Shown here piece by piece: positions 34,085 to 43,993 of a stretch of DNA of 64,000 nt. Under the pieces are notes generated by a model that searched no databases, had not been told where the DNA came from, and was given only the letters and a program-made list of their open reading frames with translations. Made by a program: the position numbers and the translations under genes. Within the stretch, counting starts at the first letter, position 1; each line of letters begins with the position of its first letter. The stretch is from NCBI RefSeq assembly GCF_014642075.1, contig NZ_BMIK01000003.1, positions 124,001 through 188,000 on the forward strand, written 5' to 3'. This stretch comes from Parapedobacter defluvii. GTDB lineage: Bacteria; Bacteroidota; Bacteroidia; Sphingobacteriales; Sphingobacteriaceae.

Positions 34085-34621
34085 TTACTTTACATTATCC
34101 TTAAACAAGGCTTTTATCGACTTTCCAAGCTCATCCGTATCGTGTTTGAATTCACGTTTAAAGGATTCGGTTTTTTCGGAAACCGTATTGTCAAATGCTT
34201 TGATGTCACTTTCAAATGCGACATTTCGCTGATGGAGTTTGTCTTTGAGTACGGTTATTTCATCCTTAACTTTACTATATTCAGCATACAGGTTTTGTTT
34301 TTCATTCTTTTTCGCCGTTTCTAATGTGACCTCCATCTTTCTTAAGTCATTTTCCAAACTTGCTATGGAACTATCAGATTCTGCTTTAAACTGCTTCCAC
34401 GCTGCTTCAGCATTTGCCCTTGCTGCTTCAATTTCATTTATGGTATCCAGCGATGTACGGTCCGCTTCTCCTAAATCTTCGCTGGCTTCTTGTGCGTTTC
34501 TGTCGGGTGCCGGGTTGCAACTGAACATCAACGTTGACATTGCAATAACAACTACGGGCAGTAACCGTTCCCATTTGAGGGTGTGCCATATATCTCTTAA
34601 TAATTTTTCGTTCGTTTTCAT
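34085..34621 (-). CDS. Coiled-coil lipoprotein
   Basis: 178 residues from ATG 34,621. After a basic N-terminus and a hydrophobic segment (LLPVVVIAMSTLMFSC) the lipobox Cys is at about residue 33. The mature protein is mostly heptad-like helix (AEAAWKQFKAESDSSIASLE and onward). Similar lipoproteins accompany stress genes in Bacteroidota, and the sequence resembles no enzyme. The 34,670-34,947 stretch to the right holds no gene. Confidence 0.75.
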   Translation of the reverse strand: MKTNEKLLRDIWHTLKWERLLPVVVIAMSTLMFSCNPAPDRNAQEASEDLGEADRTSLDTINEIEAARANAEAAWKQFKAESDSSIASLENDLRKMEVTLETAKKNEKQNLYAEYSKVKDEITVLKDKLHQRNVAFESDIKAFDNTVSEKTESFKREFKHDTDELGKSIKALFKDNVK

Positions 34622-34947
34622 TTCGTTTTTCTTTATCCAAAGCACGAAGGTCGCTATAAAACCAGTCAACGATCGATGATCCCCGTCATACCTATGTATG
34701 ATCCTTCACCGGGTTGCAGGTACCGGCGGTGCACTTGCCAAAAATGTTGATTGTGCGTTGACCCAGTTGAATTGGTAAGATTGGGCACACATTTATTCAA
34801 TAATTATTGTCATCTTTATAAGAAGGAAAACATGTCCGCTGCTTGAATGCTTCAAGCAGCGCGTACGGCTACAATTCTTGTAACATGTAACCTTTTGCTG
34901 CTTAGCACATTGCTTCAGTTTAGGTTCATCAAAAAAAGTAAATCCGC

Positions 34948-36012
34948 ATGGACACTGACAAGAAAACCATCCTACTTATTGATGATGACCCGGAGACCCG
35001 ACAATTGATATCGGAAATACTCGAAATGGCCGACTATGTGGTCCATTCAGCAACTGATGGCAAGCAAGGTATCAACTTGGCAATCGAAAATCCTCCCGAC
35101 CTCATCCTATGTGACGTGATGATGCCGGTGTTGGATGGTTTGGGTGTGTTGCATATCGTCCGAAAAAACCATGTGCTCCGCCATATCCCATTCATTTTTT
35201 TGACGAGCTTGACAGATGAGGCTGAAATGCGGAAGGGCATGGACTTGGGGGCGGATGATTACATCCCGAAACCCACCAACAGCACCGTGTTACTGGGTGC
35301 CATTGAAAGCCGGCTTAAGAAGTCTGGGCTATTTCAGCACGACATGCAAAGCAACGTAGGGGCTAAGGGCGCCGGCATTGCTTCAGGCACGGATCATCTG
35401 GAGGAACTGAAAAGGGGTAGGGACATCAACCATTATGTAAAGAAGCAGTTGATCTACTCGGAGGGCAACCACCCGTCTAAGCTCTATTATATCACCAAAG
35501 GTCGCGTAAAAGCTTCAAAGCGGGGTGCTGATGGCCGGGAACTTATTGTACAGCTCTATCGCCAAGGGGATTTTCTGGGGTACAAGGCCGTATTTGAAAA
35601 CGGCATCTATCATGAAACAGCAGAGGCATTGGAGGACACTTTCCTAACCATTATCCCTATCTCCGAATTCAACGACCTCCTGTGGCGGCATCCTGAAGTC
35701 ATGAAAAACTTCCTGAAAATACTCGCAAAACAAATTCACTACAGCGAGGAGCGGCTGGTAAGTATGGCGTATCACTCGTTAAGGAAAAAGGTAGCGGACA
35801 CCTTATTGGCAGTATGCAAAATGTATGACATTGATCGGTCAGATTCCTTTCGTATCGACATGTCACGCGAAACCTTGGCTTCCATGGCCGGGGTGGCAAA
35901 AGAGTCATTGATACGGACACTCAGCGACTTTAGGTCGCAGGGATTGGTCAGGATAGACGGAGGCGAAATTTATATCCTGGATTATTCCGGCCTGGAGCAT
36001 TTGTACAATTAA
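34948..36012 (+). CDS. Receiver domain fused to Crp/Fnr-type regulator
   Basis: 354 residues. A response-regulator receiver (about 6-122: LLIDDDPETR, DLILCDVMMPVLDG with the phospho-acceptor Asp, FLTSLTDEAE, PKPTNS) is joined to a cyclic-nucleotide-like sensing domain (about 150-235: KLYYITKGRVKASKRG, VQLYRQGDFLGYKAVF) and a Crp HTH (MSRETLASMAGVAKESLIRTLSDF). It would bind DNA under control of phosphorylation and perhaps a small ligand. The partner kinase may be the CheB-CheR-kinase fusion at 40.4 kb in the same cargo, which is inference. Confidence 0.9.
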   Translation: MDTDKKTILLIDDDPETRQLISEILEMADYVVHSATDGKQGINLAIENPPDLILCDVMMPVLDGLGVLHIVRKNHVLRHIPFIFLTSLTDEAEMRKGMDLGADDYIPKPTNSTVLLGAIESRLKKSGLFQHDMQSNVGAKGAGIASGTDHLEELKRGRDINHYVKKQLIYSEGNHPSKLYYITKGRVKASKRGADGRELIVQLYRQGDFLGYKAVFENGIYHETAEALEDTFLTIIPISEFNDLLWRHPEVMKNFLKILAKQIHYSEERLVSMAYHSLRKKVADTLLAVCKMYDIDRSDSFRIDMSRETLASMAGVAKESLIRTLSDFRSQGLVRIDGGEIYILDYSGLEHLYN

Positions 36013-36189
36013 CTGGTCGCCCTTTCACGCGCATCGCGGTTACCCACCAACTTGACACCCAACATCGGCATTCTTAGAAGACGAAGATCATGTTGCGCGC
36101 TGATCACGGTCATCAATACCGACCGGATTATACCCTACCTTTACTTACCGATAGATCAAGAATCACGGATTGCAAGGAGGAGAAGACAC

Positions 36190-36699
36190 ATGGATAACAC
36201 CGAATTCGACACCCGACTAGTAGGCGAAATCAATTCGCTTAACCGGTATGCCCGCCGATATGTGCCCGATGACGAAAGTGCACGTGACCTCGTGCAGGAA
36301 ACATTGAACAAAGCGATTAGGCATCGGGGAAAATTCAAGGTGGGGACCAATCTAAAGGCATGGCTCTATGCAATCCTTAAAAACACCTTCATCAACGATT
36401 ACCGTAAGGTCAGAAGAACTTATGCGATATTCCGCGACGATGGTGACGAAACAGCATACAAAGGCACTTCTTTCCATGCACAAAACAATGGATCCGAAAG
36501 CAAGTTTATGATGGAGGATATAAGCCATGCCCTGAATAAACTTCCTGAAAATCATTACACGCCTTTCATTATGCATTTCGAAGGATTCAAATACCTAGAA
36601 ATAGCTGAACATTTAAAAATACCTATTGGCACGGTTAAGACCCGAATCCACGGAGCAAGGATATTGCTTCGGAAACTGCTAAACTGCTATGCGCCATAG
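36190..36699 (+). CDS. ECF-type RNA polymerase sigma factor
   Basis: 169 residues from ATG 36,190. Region 2 is LVGEINSLNRYARRYVPDDESARDLVQETLNKAIRH, with LKAWLYAILKNTFINDYRK, and region 4 is FEGFKYLEIAEHLKIPIGTVKTRIHGARILL. No anti-sigma gene is adjacent. CTACCTTTA at about 36,135 may be its -7 element. The desaturase gene follows after 62 bases on the same strand and may belong to its regulon. Confidence 0.92.
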   Translation: MDNTEFDTRLVGEINSLNRYARRYVPDDESARDLVQETLNKAIRHRGKFKVGTNLKAWLYAILKNTFINDYRKVRRTYAIFRDDGDETAYKGTSFHAQNNGSESKFMMEDISHALNKLPENHYTPFIMHFEGFKYLEIAEHLKIPIGTVKTRIHGARILLRKLLNCYAP

Positions 36700-36761
36700 G
36701 CTGCCACCAAGGGATGATTCGCCGGCAAATTGCTCTTATTGGCCCATAAACACAGAAAAAG

Positions 36762-37886
36762 ATGAACATGAAAAAATTGGATATCGTACGCTTCCCCCCC
36801 AAGGGTGAAAACAGCTTCTACGATACCGTGGTATCCGGGGTAAAGGGCTATTTTAAAACCAATGCAATTTCGCCCTATGCCAATACCGCGATGTGGGTCA
36901 AAACATTTGTGATGCTCCTGTTATATGTTGTGCCCTACGTGCTGATGGTCTCGGGCGTTGCGGGAAATAGTGTCTGGCTGTTTTGGGGATTTTGGTTCCT
37001 GATGGGGCTGGGTATGGTGGGCATAGGTGCCTCGGTGATGCACGATGCCAACCATGGCACCTATTCGCCGAATAAAAAAGTAAACAGCACCATCGGATCC
37101 ATTCTGGAAATCATTGGCGGGTATTCGGTCACCTGGAAAATCCAGCATAATCTGCTGCACCACACGTATACCAACATTGCAGGCCTCGATGACGACATTA
37201 ATAGCGTTGTTTTTCTGCGTTTCTCACCACGACAGCCGCGCTACTGGTTCCACCGCTACCAATATTGGTATGCCTGGTTCTTTTACATGATCATGACCTT
37301 GTACTGGATGACCGCAAAGGATTACCTTCAGGCAATCCGGTATAAAAAGCACGGCCTGCTGAACAAGCAGAAGATTTCGCTGAAAAAGGCGCTTTTTCGC
37401 ATCACGCTATACAAACTGTTTTATTATGGTTACATCCTGGCGTTGCCCCTTTTATTTTCGGATATGCCTTGGTATGCGGTATTGACGGGCTTTGTTATCA
37501 TGCATTTTACGGCTGGGCTTTTCCTTGCCTGCATCTTCCAGCCTTCGCACATCATGGAAGAATCTGCATTTGCAGAACCTGTAACGAAAGACAGCGCCCT
37601 GTATATGGCAGACTCTTGGGCCTTACACGAGGTGGGAAATACCACCAATTTCGCGCCCAAGAACCGATTCCTTTCCTGGTTTATCGGAGGCCTCAATTAT
37701 CAGATCGAGCACCACCTGTTTACCTGGGTATGCCACGTGCACTATCCAAAGATTGCTCCCATAGTCAGGTCGGCCGCTACGGCCTTTGGGCTGCCCTATC
37801 ACGAACAACCCACCTTCCTGAAGGCATTGCTGCAACACGCGAAAATGCTGAAAAAACTGGGCCGCAAAGATTTCCTACCAGCGTAA
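36762..37886 (+). CDS. Fatty acid desaturase (acyl-lipid / linoleoyl-CoA type)
   Basis: 374 residues with the three histidine boxes HDANHG, HNLLHHTYTN and the C-terminal QIEHHLF characteristic of front-end-type desaturases, plus hydrophobic segments around residues 45-85, 165-185 and 220-260. It lacks a fused cytochrome b5 domain. It would modify membrane acyl chains. It is a different family from the desaturase at 31.3 kb, so this island carries two. Confidence 0.92.
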   Translation: MNMKKLDIVRFPPKGENSFYDTVVSGVKGYFKTNAISPYANTAMWVKTFVMLLLYVVPYVLMVSGVAGNSVWLFWGFWFLMGLGMVGIGASVMHDANHGTYSPNKKVNSTIGSILEIIGGYSVTWKIQHNLLHHTYTNIAGLDDDINSVVFLRFSPRQPRYWFHRYQYWYAWFFYMIMTLYWMTAKDYLQAIRYKKHGLLNKQKISLKKALFRITLYKLFYYGYILALPLLFSDMPWYAVLTGFVIMHFTAGLFLACIFQPSHIMEESAFAEPVTKDSALYMADSWALHEVGNTTNFAPKNRFLSWFIGGLNYQIEHHLFTWVCHVHYPKIAPIVRSAATAFGLPYHEQPTFLKALLQHAKMLKKLGRKDFLPA

Positions 37887-37974
37887 TACCCTGTTCCAAG
37901 GGCAACAAGCCTCGCTGACCATGTGTGAGTAAAGTTGAGAGAAAAGGGCATTACGCCCCTGTTATTTATGCCCG

Positions 37975-38202
37975 TCATGGTTGGTGTCTCTTCAGTATAT
38001 TGATAATATCCGCTGTATTTTTATTCAGGCGCATTCCCATGCGCATGATCAGTTCCTTTTCCTTGCCGTCTTCAAACCTCAAGTCCAATGTTGTCAGCCG
38101 CGGATGTTGATTCCGAATCGACTTGGTCTGCATATCCCAGTCTCCCGCCATTTTAAAATTTCCCATATTGCTATACCTTTCCGAGGGATTCATATCCTTC
38201 AT
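37975..38202 (-). CDS. CsbD-like small stress protein
   Basis: 75 residues from ATG 38,202 (ATG 38,193 also possible). KMAGDWDMQTKSIRNQHPRL and then TTLDLRFEDGKEKELIMRMGMRL follow the CsbD pattern of a GxW start, an L-T-x-x-D-L centre and a G-x-E-x-E-L helix, ending in LNKNTADIINILKR. CsbD proteins are abundant general-stress proteins of unknown action. The frame continues upstream to 38,391, but that part is arginine- and lysine-rich without sense. Confidence 0.65.
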   Translation of the reverse strand: MKDMNPSERYSNMGNFKMAGDWDMQTKSIRNQHPRLTTLDLRFEDGKEKELIMRMGMRLNKNTADIINILKRHQP

Positions 38203-38772
38203 TGACAAAGATGGTGTTTTAGAAATGGTAATCGTTATACATTCCGGGGAAAGCGTTGCATCAATCCCACTTTTTCTCCTGCATCGGCCAGCAGGGCCCT
38301 TTCGCTTCCTGGAGGTTCGCAGGCCAACAACTTCCAAGCGAGACACTAAAGTTGTCACGTTTTTATGCAGGAAAACACCATGCATTACCATGGTGTTTCC
38401 GAATCATCACTATTTGGTTTTCATCTGTTGCCTTTAACGGTTCAAGAAAGGCAGGACTACAACATGTATTTGGTTTCCATTTGGATACCGTCAGGCGATG
38501 CAGGGCCTAATCTCGGTCGCCCTTCGGGTATTGCCTGTTTTTTGCTTTTGTTCCCCGCTCCCACATTCGGGGCCTTCCTATGGTATCGTTTATTTTCGAC
38601 CACCTGTGGGTTGGTTTCTATTCCATGAGTACCGTGTACTGATTTTGTTATCGCTAACATAGCTATTCGATTTTATCACCTGTTTGTCAGGGTGTAATTG
38701 AATTATTACCCTACAAAGATGCGGTTTCGGAATGCATAAACGTTACATCATCGCGGAAATAAGTTGCACCAT
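38203..38772. other. Long intergenic region with one hairpin
   Basis: This 570-base region has no convincing gene. It contains a hairpin at 38,370-38,400 (GGAAAACACCATG with CATGGTGTTTCC, one bulged A) without a T-run. Short open frames here have no start context or recognisable composition. Confidence 0.5.
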
Positions 38773-39336
38773 TCACACATTTTCCAAAGCGATCCGTTTC
38801 TTTTGATGTTTCAGCTTCTTATAAAATGTCGGGGTTAACCCGGTGATCCTCTTAAACTGATTGGAAAGATGGGATACGCTGCTGTAATCCAATTTATAGG
38901 AAATCTCGGTTAGGGATAGTTCGTCGTACAGTAGCAATTCCTTTACTTTTTCAATCTTGTGCAGGATGATGAATTGCTGTATGGTCATGCCTTTCACTTC
39001 TGAAAAGACATTGGCCAGATAGGTATAGTCGTAGCCGAGCAGTTTGCTGATGTGTTTGGAATAATTTTCCTTTGGCCATTCGTCGATATGGTGTACCATG
39101 GTGACGATGGCATTCTTAATCTTTTCAATCAAGATGCTTCTTTTGTCGTCAAGTAATTGCAGGCCGATCAATAGTAACCTTTCCTTCAGTTGCTGAAGTT
39201 GTTCATCTGTGAGGTCCTGGCGAATCTCTACCATTCCCAAATCCACCGAAACATCGTGTAGGCCAAGCTTGCTTAGTGCCTCCCTGACCATCAGCCTGCA
39301 CCTGTGGCTGACCATGTATTTGATATACAGTACCAC
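38773..39336 (-). CDS. AraC-family regulator with metal-binding-like N-terminus
   Basis: 187 residues. The N-terminal 40 residues (LYIKYMVSHRCRLMVREALSKL) form the small ferredoxin-like/HMA-resembling module often found before AraC domains in Bacteroidota, which supports the longer start. The C-terminal HTH has LGYDYTYLANVFSEVKGMTIQQF and ISYKLDYSSVSHLSNQFKRITGLTPTFY. It shares a terminator with the DUF892 gene upstream and may regulate nearby stress genes. Confidence 0.85.
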   Translation of the reverse strand: MVLYIKYMVSHRCRLMVREALSKLGLHDVSVDLGMVEIRQDLTDEQLQQLKERLLLIGLQLLDDKRSILIEKIKNAIVTMVHHIDEWPKENYSKHISKLLGYDYTYLANVFSEVKGMTIQQFIILHKIEKVKELLLYDELSLTEISYKLDYSSVSHLSNQFKRITGLTPTFYKKLKHQKKRIALENV

Positions 39337-39415
39337 TAAGATATGGGGATGAAACGTTGCATGGAAGCTATTTTATGATGCAAATAGGTGTTGGAACCTG
39401 TCACATGGGCAAACA

Positions 39416-39455
39416 AAAAAGAAGCTGTCCCGCCATTAACTGGGACAGCTTTTTC
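39416..39455. terminator. Terminator between DUF892 and AraC genes
   Basis: AAGCTGTCCC (39,422-39,431) pairs with GGGACAGCTT (39,442-39,451), with an A-run before and a T-run after, so it can act in both directions. On the minus strand it ends the DUF892 gene. Confidence 0.8.
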
Positions 39456-39483
39456 TGCAATAAGCACTAGACCTGTCCGGATT

Positions 39484-40059
39484 TTACTCGCTTGCGGCCT
39501 GTTTGTTGACAAAGTTTTCAGCAATCGCTGTCAGTGCCATATCCGTTGCCTTCTCGTTGTCCAAGGTATCCTGCAACAACTGTTCCACGTCGGAATGCCC
39601 CATGACATGGGCAAATGTCCGTAAACTACCATAAGTCGCGATCTCGTAGTGTTCCACTTTCTGGGCAGCGATGATGAGTGCCGCATCACGTACAAGCGTA
39701 CCCTTATCCGTGTCGTCAATGATACTCTCCGCCTCTTCCAGCAAACCCGCCATGGCCTCGCATTTTTTAGCGGCCGCCCGTTCATCGAGCAGTCCAAATA
39801 CCTGCTCCAATGCCGTGATATGGGTTTCTGTTTCGCCGGTATGCTTTTCAAATGCCGCTACCAATTCCTTGCTCGTGGCCGCTTTCTTCATTTTGGGCAA
39901 GGCTTTCATCAGGTGCTTTTCGGCCCAGTAAATGTCTTTGAGTTCATCCACAAAAAACTTATGAAAATCAGAGTCTTCCATCTTGCCCGTCTTTCCAGTA
40001 GGTTTAGCTGATTTGCGGGCAGCCTCTAGGGTGCCCGTTGCTTTTCCATTCGTTTGCAT
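39484..40059 (-). CDS. Ferritin-like DUF892 (YciF-type) protein
   Basis: 191 residues. A basic N-terminal tail of about 28 residues precedes a four-helix DUF892 domain: FFVDELKDIYWAEKHLMKAL, FEKHTGETETHITALEQVF, AALIIAAQKVEHYEIATYGSL, EQLLQDTLDNEKATD. The E-x-x-H ligands of a di-iron site are present. YciF-like proteins rise under osmotic and other stress; the function is not settled. The lysine-rich tail may bind DNA (inference). Confidence 0.9.
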   Translation of the reverse strand: MQTNGKATGTLEAARKSAKPTGKTGKMEDSDFHKFFVDELKDIYWAEKHLMKALPKMKKAATSKELVAAFEKHTGETETHITALEQVFGLLDERAAAKKCEAMAGLLEEAESIIDDTDKGTLVRDAALIIAAQKVEHYEIATYGSLRTFAHVMGHSDVEQLLQDTLDNEKATDMALTAIAENFVNKQAASE

Positions 40060-40438
40060 GTTCTTTTATTTTAATCATCTTTATTAATGATCGTACATTT
40101 AAATAACTGTCCGCAACGCCATTTGTTTACCGCCAGTCAATATATATTTTTCATCATCGTTGGCACGATACCACCAGCAGCAGATTACCCTAACAGACCT
40201 ATCCATTGGGTCTTGGTTGTCGAAATAAAATTTTGATTTCCAGTTAATTTACACTATTTTTACATAAAGGGAAGCACAAAAAGGCAACTATCTCCACACT
40301 TCCCGTTTGGTTATTCTTGAAAGTCATCCAAATGAAAGGCCTCGCTGTAGAACTAGCGGCCATGACTCACCTCGAAAACGCGAACACGCCCCACTTTTGA
40401 TTCACGAAATAGGTTGCTTTATTGCACCCTGATCACCA
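40060..40438. other. Intergenic region, nothing recognised
   Basis: These 379 bases separate two divergent genes. No credible small gene, RNA or strong repeat was seen. Promoters for both directions must lie here, but no clean -33/-7 pair was found. Confidence 0.5.
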
Positions 40439-43400
40439 ATGAATATGGCAACAACAATCCCCGATTACATCATTGCCATTGGCGCGTCCGCCGGTGGACT
40501 GGAGGAAATCAATACATTCTTCGACCATACGCCCCTTGACGGGGTTGCGTATGTCATCGTCCAGCATTTATCCGCAAACTTCAAAAGCCGCATGGTCGAA
40601 GTGCTGTCGAAGCACAGCAAGCTGGCCGTCATGGAAGCCGAAAATGGAATGATGGTAAAAACCAATGAGGTATACCTCATTCCCAACAACAAGTTCATGA
40701 CCATCCGTGGTGGACGTTTGTATTTGGAGGGCAAAGAAGATATCGCCGGGCCGCACCTCACCATCGATACGTTCTTCGGCTCCCTCGGGGCGGATATTGG
40801 CCCCAGGGCAATCGGTGTCGTCCTGTCGGGGTTGGGTTCTGATGGCACCCAAGGCAGTATGACCATCAAGAAATCCGGGGGGATGGTCCTCGCCCGCAAT
40901 CCGGAAAACTCCAAATTCGGCAGCATGCCTTCCAATGTAATTGCCACCGGGTTGGTCGATCAGGTACTGGATCCCGAAAAAATGCCGAAAGCCATCGAGC
41001 AATACGTAACACATCAGCTCAGCAAAAAAACAGACCATCAGGCGAATGAAAAACATCTCATCGACATCGCCGACCTAATCAAGGAACACTCCTCGCTGGA
41101 TTTTACTGATTACAAAAGGACCACACTCATGAGGCGGGCACTGAGGAGGGCCGCGCAGAACAACTTCGAGTCCCTGGAAAACTATGTGGAATTCCTGCGG
41201 AAAACACCGCAAGAGGTGGAAATCCTGGCCAAGGATTTCCTGATCAGCGTGACCTCGTTTTTCCGGAACATGGAGGCATTTGCTTTCATAAAAAGCCAGG
41301 TATTGCCCGATATCCTGGAACGGCTGCCACCAGGGGAACCGTTGAAAATGTGGGTAGCGGGTTGCGCTACCGGCGAGGAAGCCTATTCCCTGGCCGTATT
41401 GATCGCTGAGCAAGATACATGGGATCCCGAGCGAAACCCCGTGAAAATTTTTGCCACGGATATTGACGAAGAGGCATTGCTGCGCGCCGGGAATGGCGAA
41501 TATCCCCAGGATATCGAAAAAGATGTGTCCGCGGACCGATTGGAAAAATTTTTTATAAAAAAAGACGACCATTACAGGGTCTCTCCAGCGATACGGAAGA
41601 TGGTCATCTTCGCGAAGCACGATCTGAGCAAAAATCCACCCTACTGCAACATGGATTTCATCAGTTGCCGTAACCTCTTGATCTACATGAACCCATCCTT
41701 GCAGGAAAGGGTGTTCAACATGTTCCTATTTGGCCTTAAAATGCAGGGTTATCTATTTTTGGGCGCCAGCGAAACCCCCGTCCCCATTAGCTCTTCCTTG
41801 GAGGAGACACATAAAAAATGGCGGATATACAGAAACCTCAAGGCCCGGAAATCAGTATCCCTTGACATGCTTGTTTTGCCCGAAATGCCCGGGCAACAAC
41901 GGACAAATGGTCTGGTCAGGGAAGAAAACCCCATCAATTCCAACCAAGGCCTGCTTGAGCTCATGCACCACGAATTGGCGTCCCAAATGGACTACCTCGT
42001 TGTCTGCCTCGATGACGAACATCGGGTGCTGAAATCCTATGGCGATTCGTCCAAATTCCTGCACCAGGAGAATTTCAACTCGGATATCCTCACGCTCATG
42101 CCAAAACCACTTGCATTGGCATTCGGCACGTTGCATGCACGTGTCATGCAAACCAACCAGCGAGCTTCCGTAGACGGCATCGTCATCCATCATGGGGATG
42201 CACCGACGACCGTGAGCCTGTCCATCAGTCCGCTTACCCGTATTCTAGACAAGCAACGGTTTGTGGTGGCTACGTTCTGTGAAGACCGATCCAATGCATC
42301 CCTCCCTGGTAAGCGTCCGGTATTTGATGAGAAAGCGTATTACGACCAATACCTGCTGGACCTTGAAGCGCAGCTGAAAGAAGCCAAAGAAAAGCTCAAA
42401 ACTGTCTACGAATTGTTGGATACCTCCAATGAAAACCTGCAATCATACAATGAAGAGCTGATTTCGGCCAACGAGGAAATGCAGAGCACCAATGAGGAAA
42501 TGCAATCGGTAAACGAAGAACTCCATACCATCAATTCGGATTACGAACTGAAGAACAGGGAATTGCTCGAACTCAATGATGACCTGAATAATTATTTCCG
42601 TAGCAACATCGCTGGCCAGCTATTCGTAAATAGGGATTTATTGTTGATGAAATTTTCACCCGGTGCCATCGACCAAATGAATTTACGTGAAACCGACATT
42701 GGCCGGCCACTCCACCATATTTCAAATAACATCAAATTTGATACGATCATAGGTGATATCAAAGCGGTGATTGCCAAGGGAAACGTGTTGACCAAGGAAG
42801 TCGAAACAGCAGACAGCAAATGGTACCAAGTGATGACGATGCCGTATTTGCAGACACACAACCAGATTGCTGGGGCCATCGTTACATTCAACGACATCAC
42901 CGAATTGAAAATACTGCAGCTGGAGCTGGATGAAAGGAATGAGCGTCTACAGCGCATCAATGCAGACCTGGAAAACTTCGTGCATATCGCTTCGCATGAC
43001 CTCTTAGGTCCGTTGGGAAATGTCGAACTGGGCATCACCATCATGAATCAAAAAATCACCGATCCGGCACTGAACGACTATCTGGAGGTTATCAACCGAT
43101 CCATAAAAAAATTCAGTTCGCTTATCAAGGATATCGGTTATGTCGCTAAAATTGAAAGTGAACCCATCACTGCCGAACATGTCGAATTGGATGAGATCAT
43201 CGATCATATCGAATGGAGCTTGGAAAATAAAATCAAGCCATCAGGGGCGGTCATCCTACGGGATTTTGAAGTCAGCCGTTTCTTTTTCTCAAAAAACAAC
43301 CTAAGGAGTGTGTTGTACAACCTGATTTCGAATGCGATCAAATTCAGAAGTGCACAATCCCCCATCGTCCGGATTAATACCCGTGAGGACGCTGGATACA

Positions 43401-43627
43401 TGGTGTTGACGGTTTCCGACAACGGAATCGGGATCGCGAAAACGAATACCGAAAGAATATTCGACGTCCATGGGAGGGTCAACCAGGAGATCGAAGGTAA
43501 TGGCATTGGCCTCTACCTGACCAAACGGATCGTAACCGCGGCAAAGGGGCGGATTACCGTGGAAAGTGCACCGGGAAAAGGGAGCACGTTTACCATATAC
43601 CTTAAAGCTTCGGATCAACAGGATTAA
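40439..43627 (+). CDS. CheB-CheR-PAS-histidine kinase fusion
   Basis: 1,062 residues. CheB methylesterase comes first (about 8-190: AIGASAGGLEEI, VIVQHLSANF, VVLSGLGSDGTQG). CheR methyltransferase follows (about 205-475: FTDYKRTTLMRRALRRA, KMWVAGCATGEEAYSLAV), then a PAS-like region, a long coiled coil with the NEEMQSTNEEMQSVNEEL repeat, another PAS (about 715-825), and a histidine kinase (His853 in ASHDLLGPLGN; ATPase NLISNAIKF, SDNGIGIA, GNGIGLYLTKR). Such proteins are not chemotaxis proteins in Bacteroidota but multi-domain sensors. The receiver gene four bases downstream is its likely partner. Confidence 0.93.
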   Translation: MNMATTIPDYIIAIGASAGGLEEINTFFDHTPLDGVAYVIVQHLSANFKSRMVEVLSKHSKLAVMEAENGMMVKTNEVYLIPNNKFMTIRGGRLYLEGKEDIAGPHLTIDTFFGSLGADIGPRAIGVVLSGLGSDGTQGSMTIKKSGGMVLARNPENSKFGSMPSNVIATGLVDQVLDPEKMPKAIEQYVTHQLSKKTDHQANEKHLIDIADLIKEHSSLDFTDYKRTTLMRRALRRAAQNNFESLENYVEFLRKTPQEVEILAKDFLISVTSFFRNMEAFAFIKSQVLPDILERLPPGEPLKMWVAGCATGEEAYSLAVLIAEQDTWDPERNPVKIFATDIDEEALLRAGNGEYPQDIEKDVSADRLEKFFIKKDDHYRVSPAIRKMVIFAKHDLSKNPPYCNMDFISCRNLLIYMNPSLQERVFNMFLFGLKMQGYLFLGASETPVPISSSLEETHKKWRIYRNLKARKSVSLDMLVLPEMPGQQRTNGLVREENPINSNQGLLELMHHELASQMDYLVVCLDDEHRVLKSYGDSSKFLHQENFNSDILTLMPKPLALAFGTLHARVMQTNQRASVDGIVIHHGDAPTTVSLSISPLTRILDKQRFVVATFCEDRSNASLPGKRPVFDEKAYYDQYLLDLEAQLKEAKEKLKTVYELLDTSNENLQSYNEELISANEEMQSTNEEMQSVNEELHTINSDYELKNRELLELNDDLNNYFRSNIAGQLFVNRDLLLMKFSPGAIDQMNLRETDIGRPLHHISNNIKFDTIIGDIKAVIAKGNVLTKEVETADSKWYQVMTMPYLQTHNQIAGAIVTFNDITELKILQLELDERNERLQRINADLENFVHIASHDLLGPLGNVELGITIMNQKITDPALNDYLEVINRSIKKFSSLIKDIGYVAKIESEPITAEHVELDEIIDHIEWSLENKIKPSGAVILRDFEVSRFFFSKNNLRSVLYNLISNAIKFRSAQSPIVRINTREDAGYMVLTVSDNGIGIAKTNTERIFDVHGRVNQEIEGNGIGLYLTKRIVTAAKGRITVESAPGKGSTFTIYLKASDQQD

Positions 43628-43630
43628 ACT

Positions 43631-43993
43631 ATGGGAAAGAAAATATTGATTGTGGATGATGATGCCGAGCTGCAATTTCTGCTCGTCCAAATCCTGGGGG
43701 ACGCCGGTTATGAAACCTGTAATCTCCTTCATGGCGAATCGGTGCTTGAAACCACCACCCAATTTGCCCCCGATCTGATTTTGCTTGATGTGAAGATAGG
43801 GAATATGGACGGCCGTAGCCTCTGCAAGCACATCAAACAAACCCCTGGCATGGAGGCAATCCCGATTATACTGGTATCTGCAGCTGATGGCCTTTATGTG
43901 TCGTTGGACCAAGAGGGAGGCCCCGATGACATCATCCTGAAACCTTTCGACCTTGATAATTTTTTGAAAAAGATCGCGTTTTTCTTAACGTGA
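43631..43993 (+). CDS. Single-domain response regulator
   Basis: 120 residues, a receiver domain alone: ILIVDDDAELQF with the acidic pair, DLILLDVKIGNMDG with the phospho-acceptor Asp, PIILVSAAD, and the conserved Lys in LKPFDLDNFL. It starts three bases after the fusion-kinase gene. Without an output domain it probably relays phosphate or acts by protein contact, possibly to the receiver-Crp regulator at 34.9 kb. Confidence 0.93.
   Translation: MGKKILIVDDDAELQFLLVQILGDAGYETCNLLHGESVLETTTQFAPDLILLDVKIGNMDGRSLCKHIKQTPGMEAIPIILVSAADGLYVSLDQEGGPDDIILKPFDLDNFLKKIAFFLT

Noticed and set aside
38365..38628. Open frame between the CsbD-like and AraC genes
   Set aside because: Composition and start context are poor and it spans a hairpin; no domain is visible.
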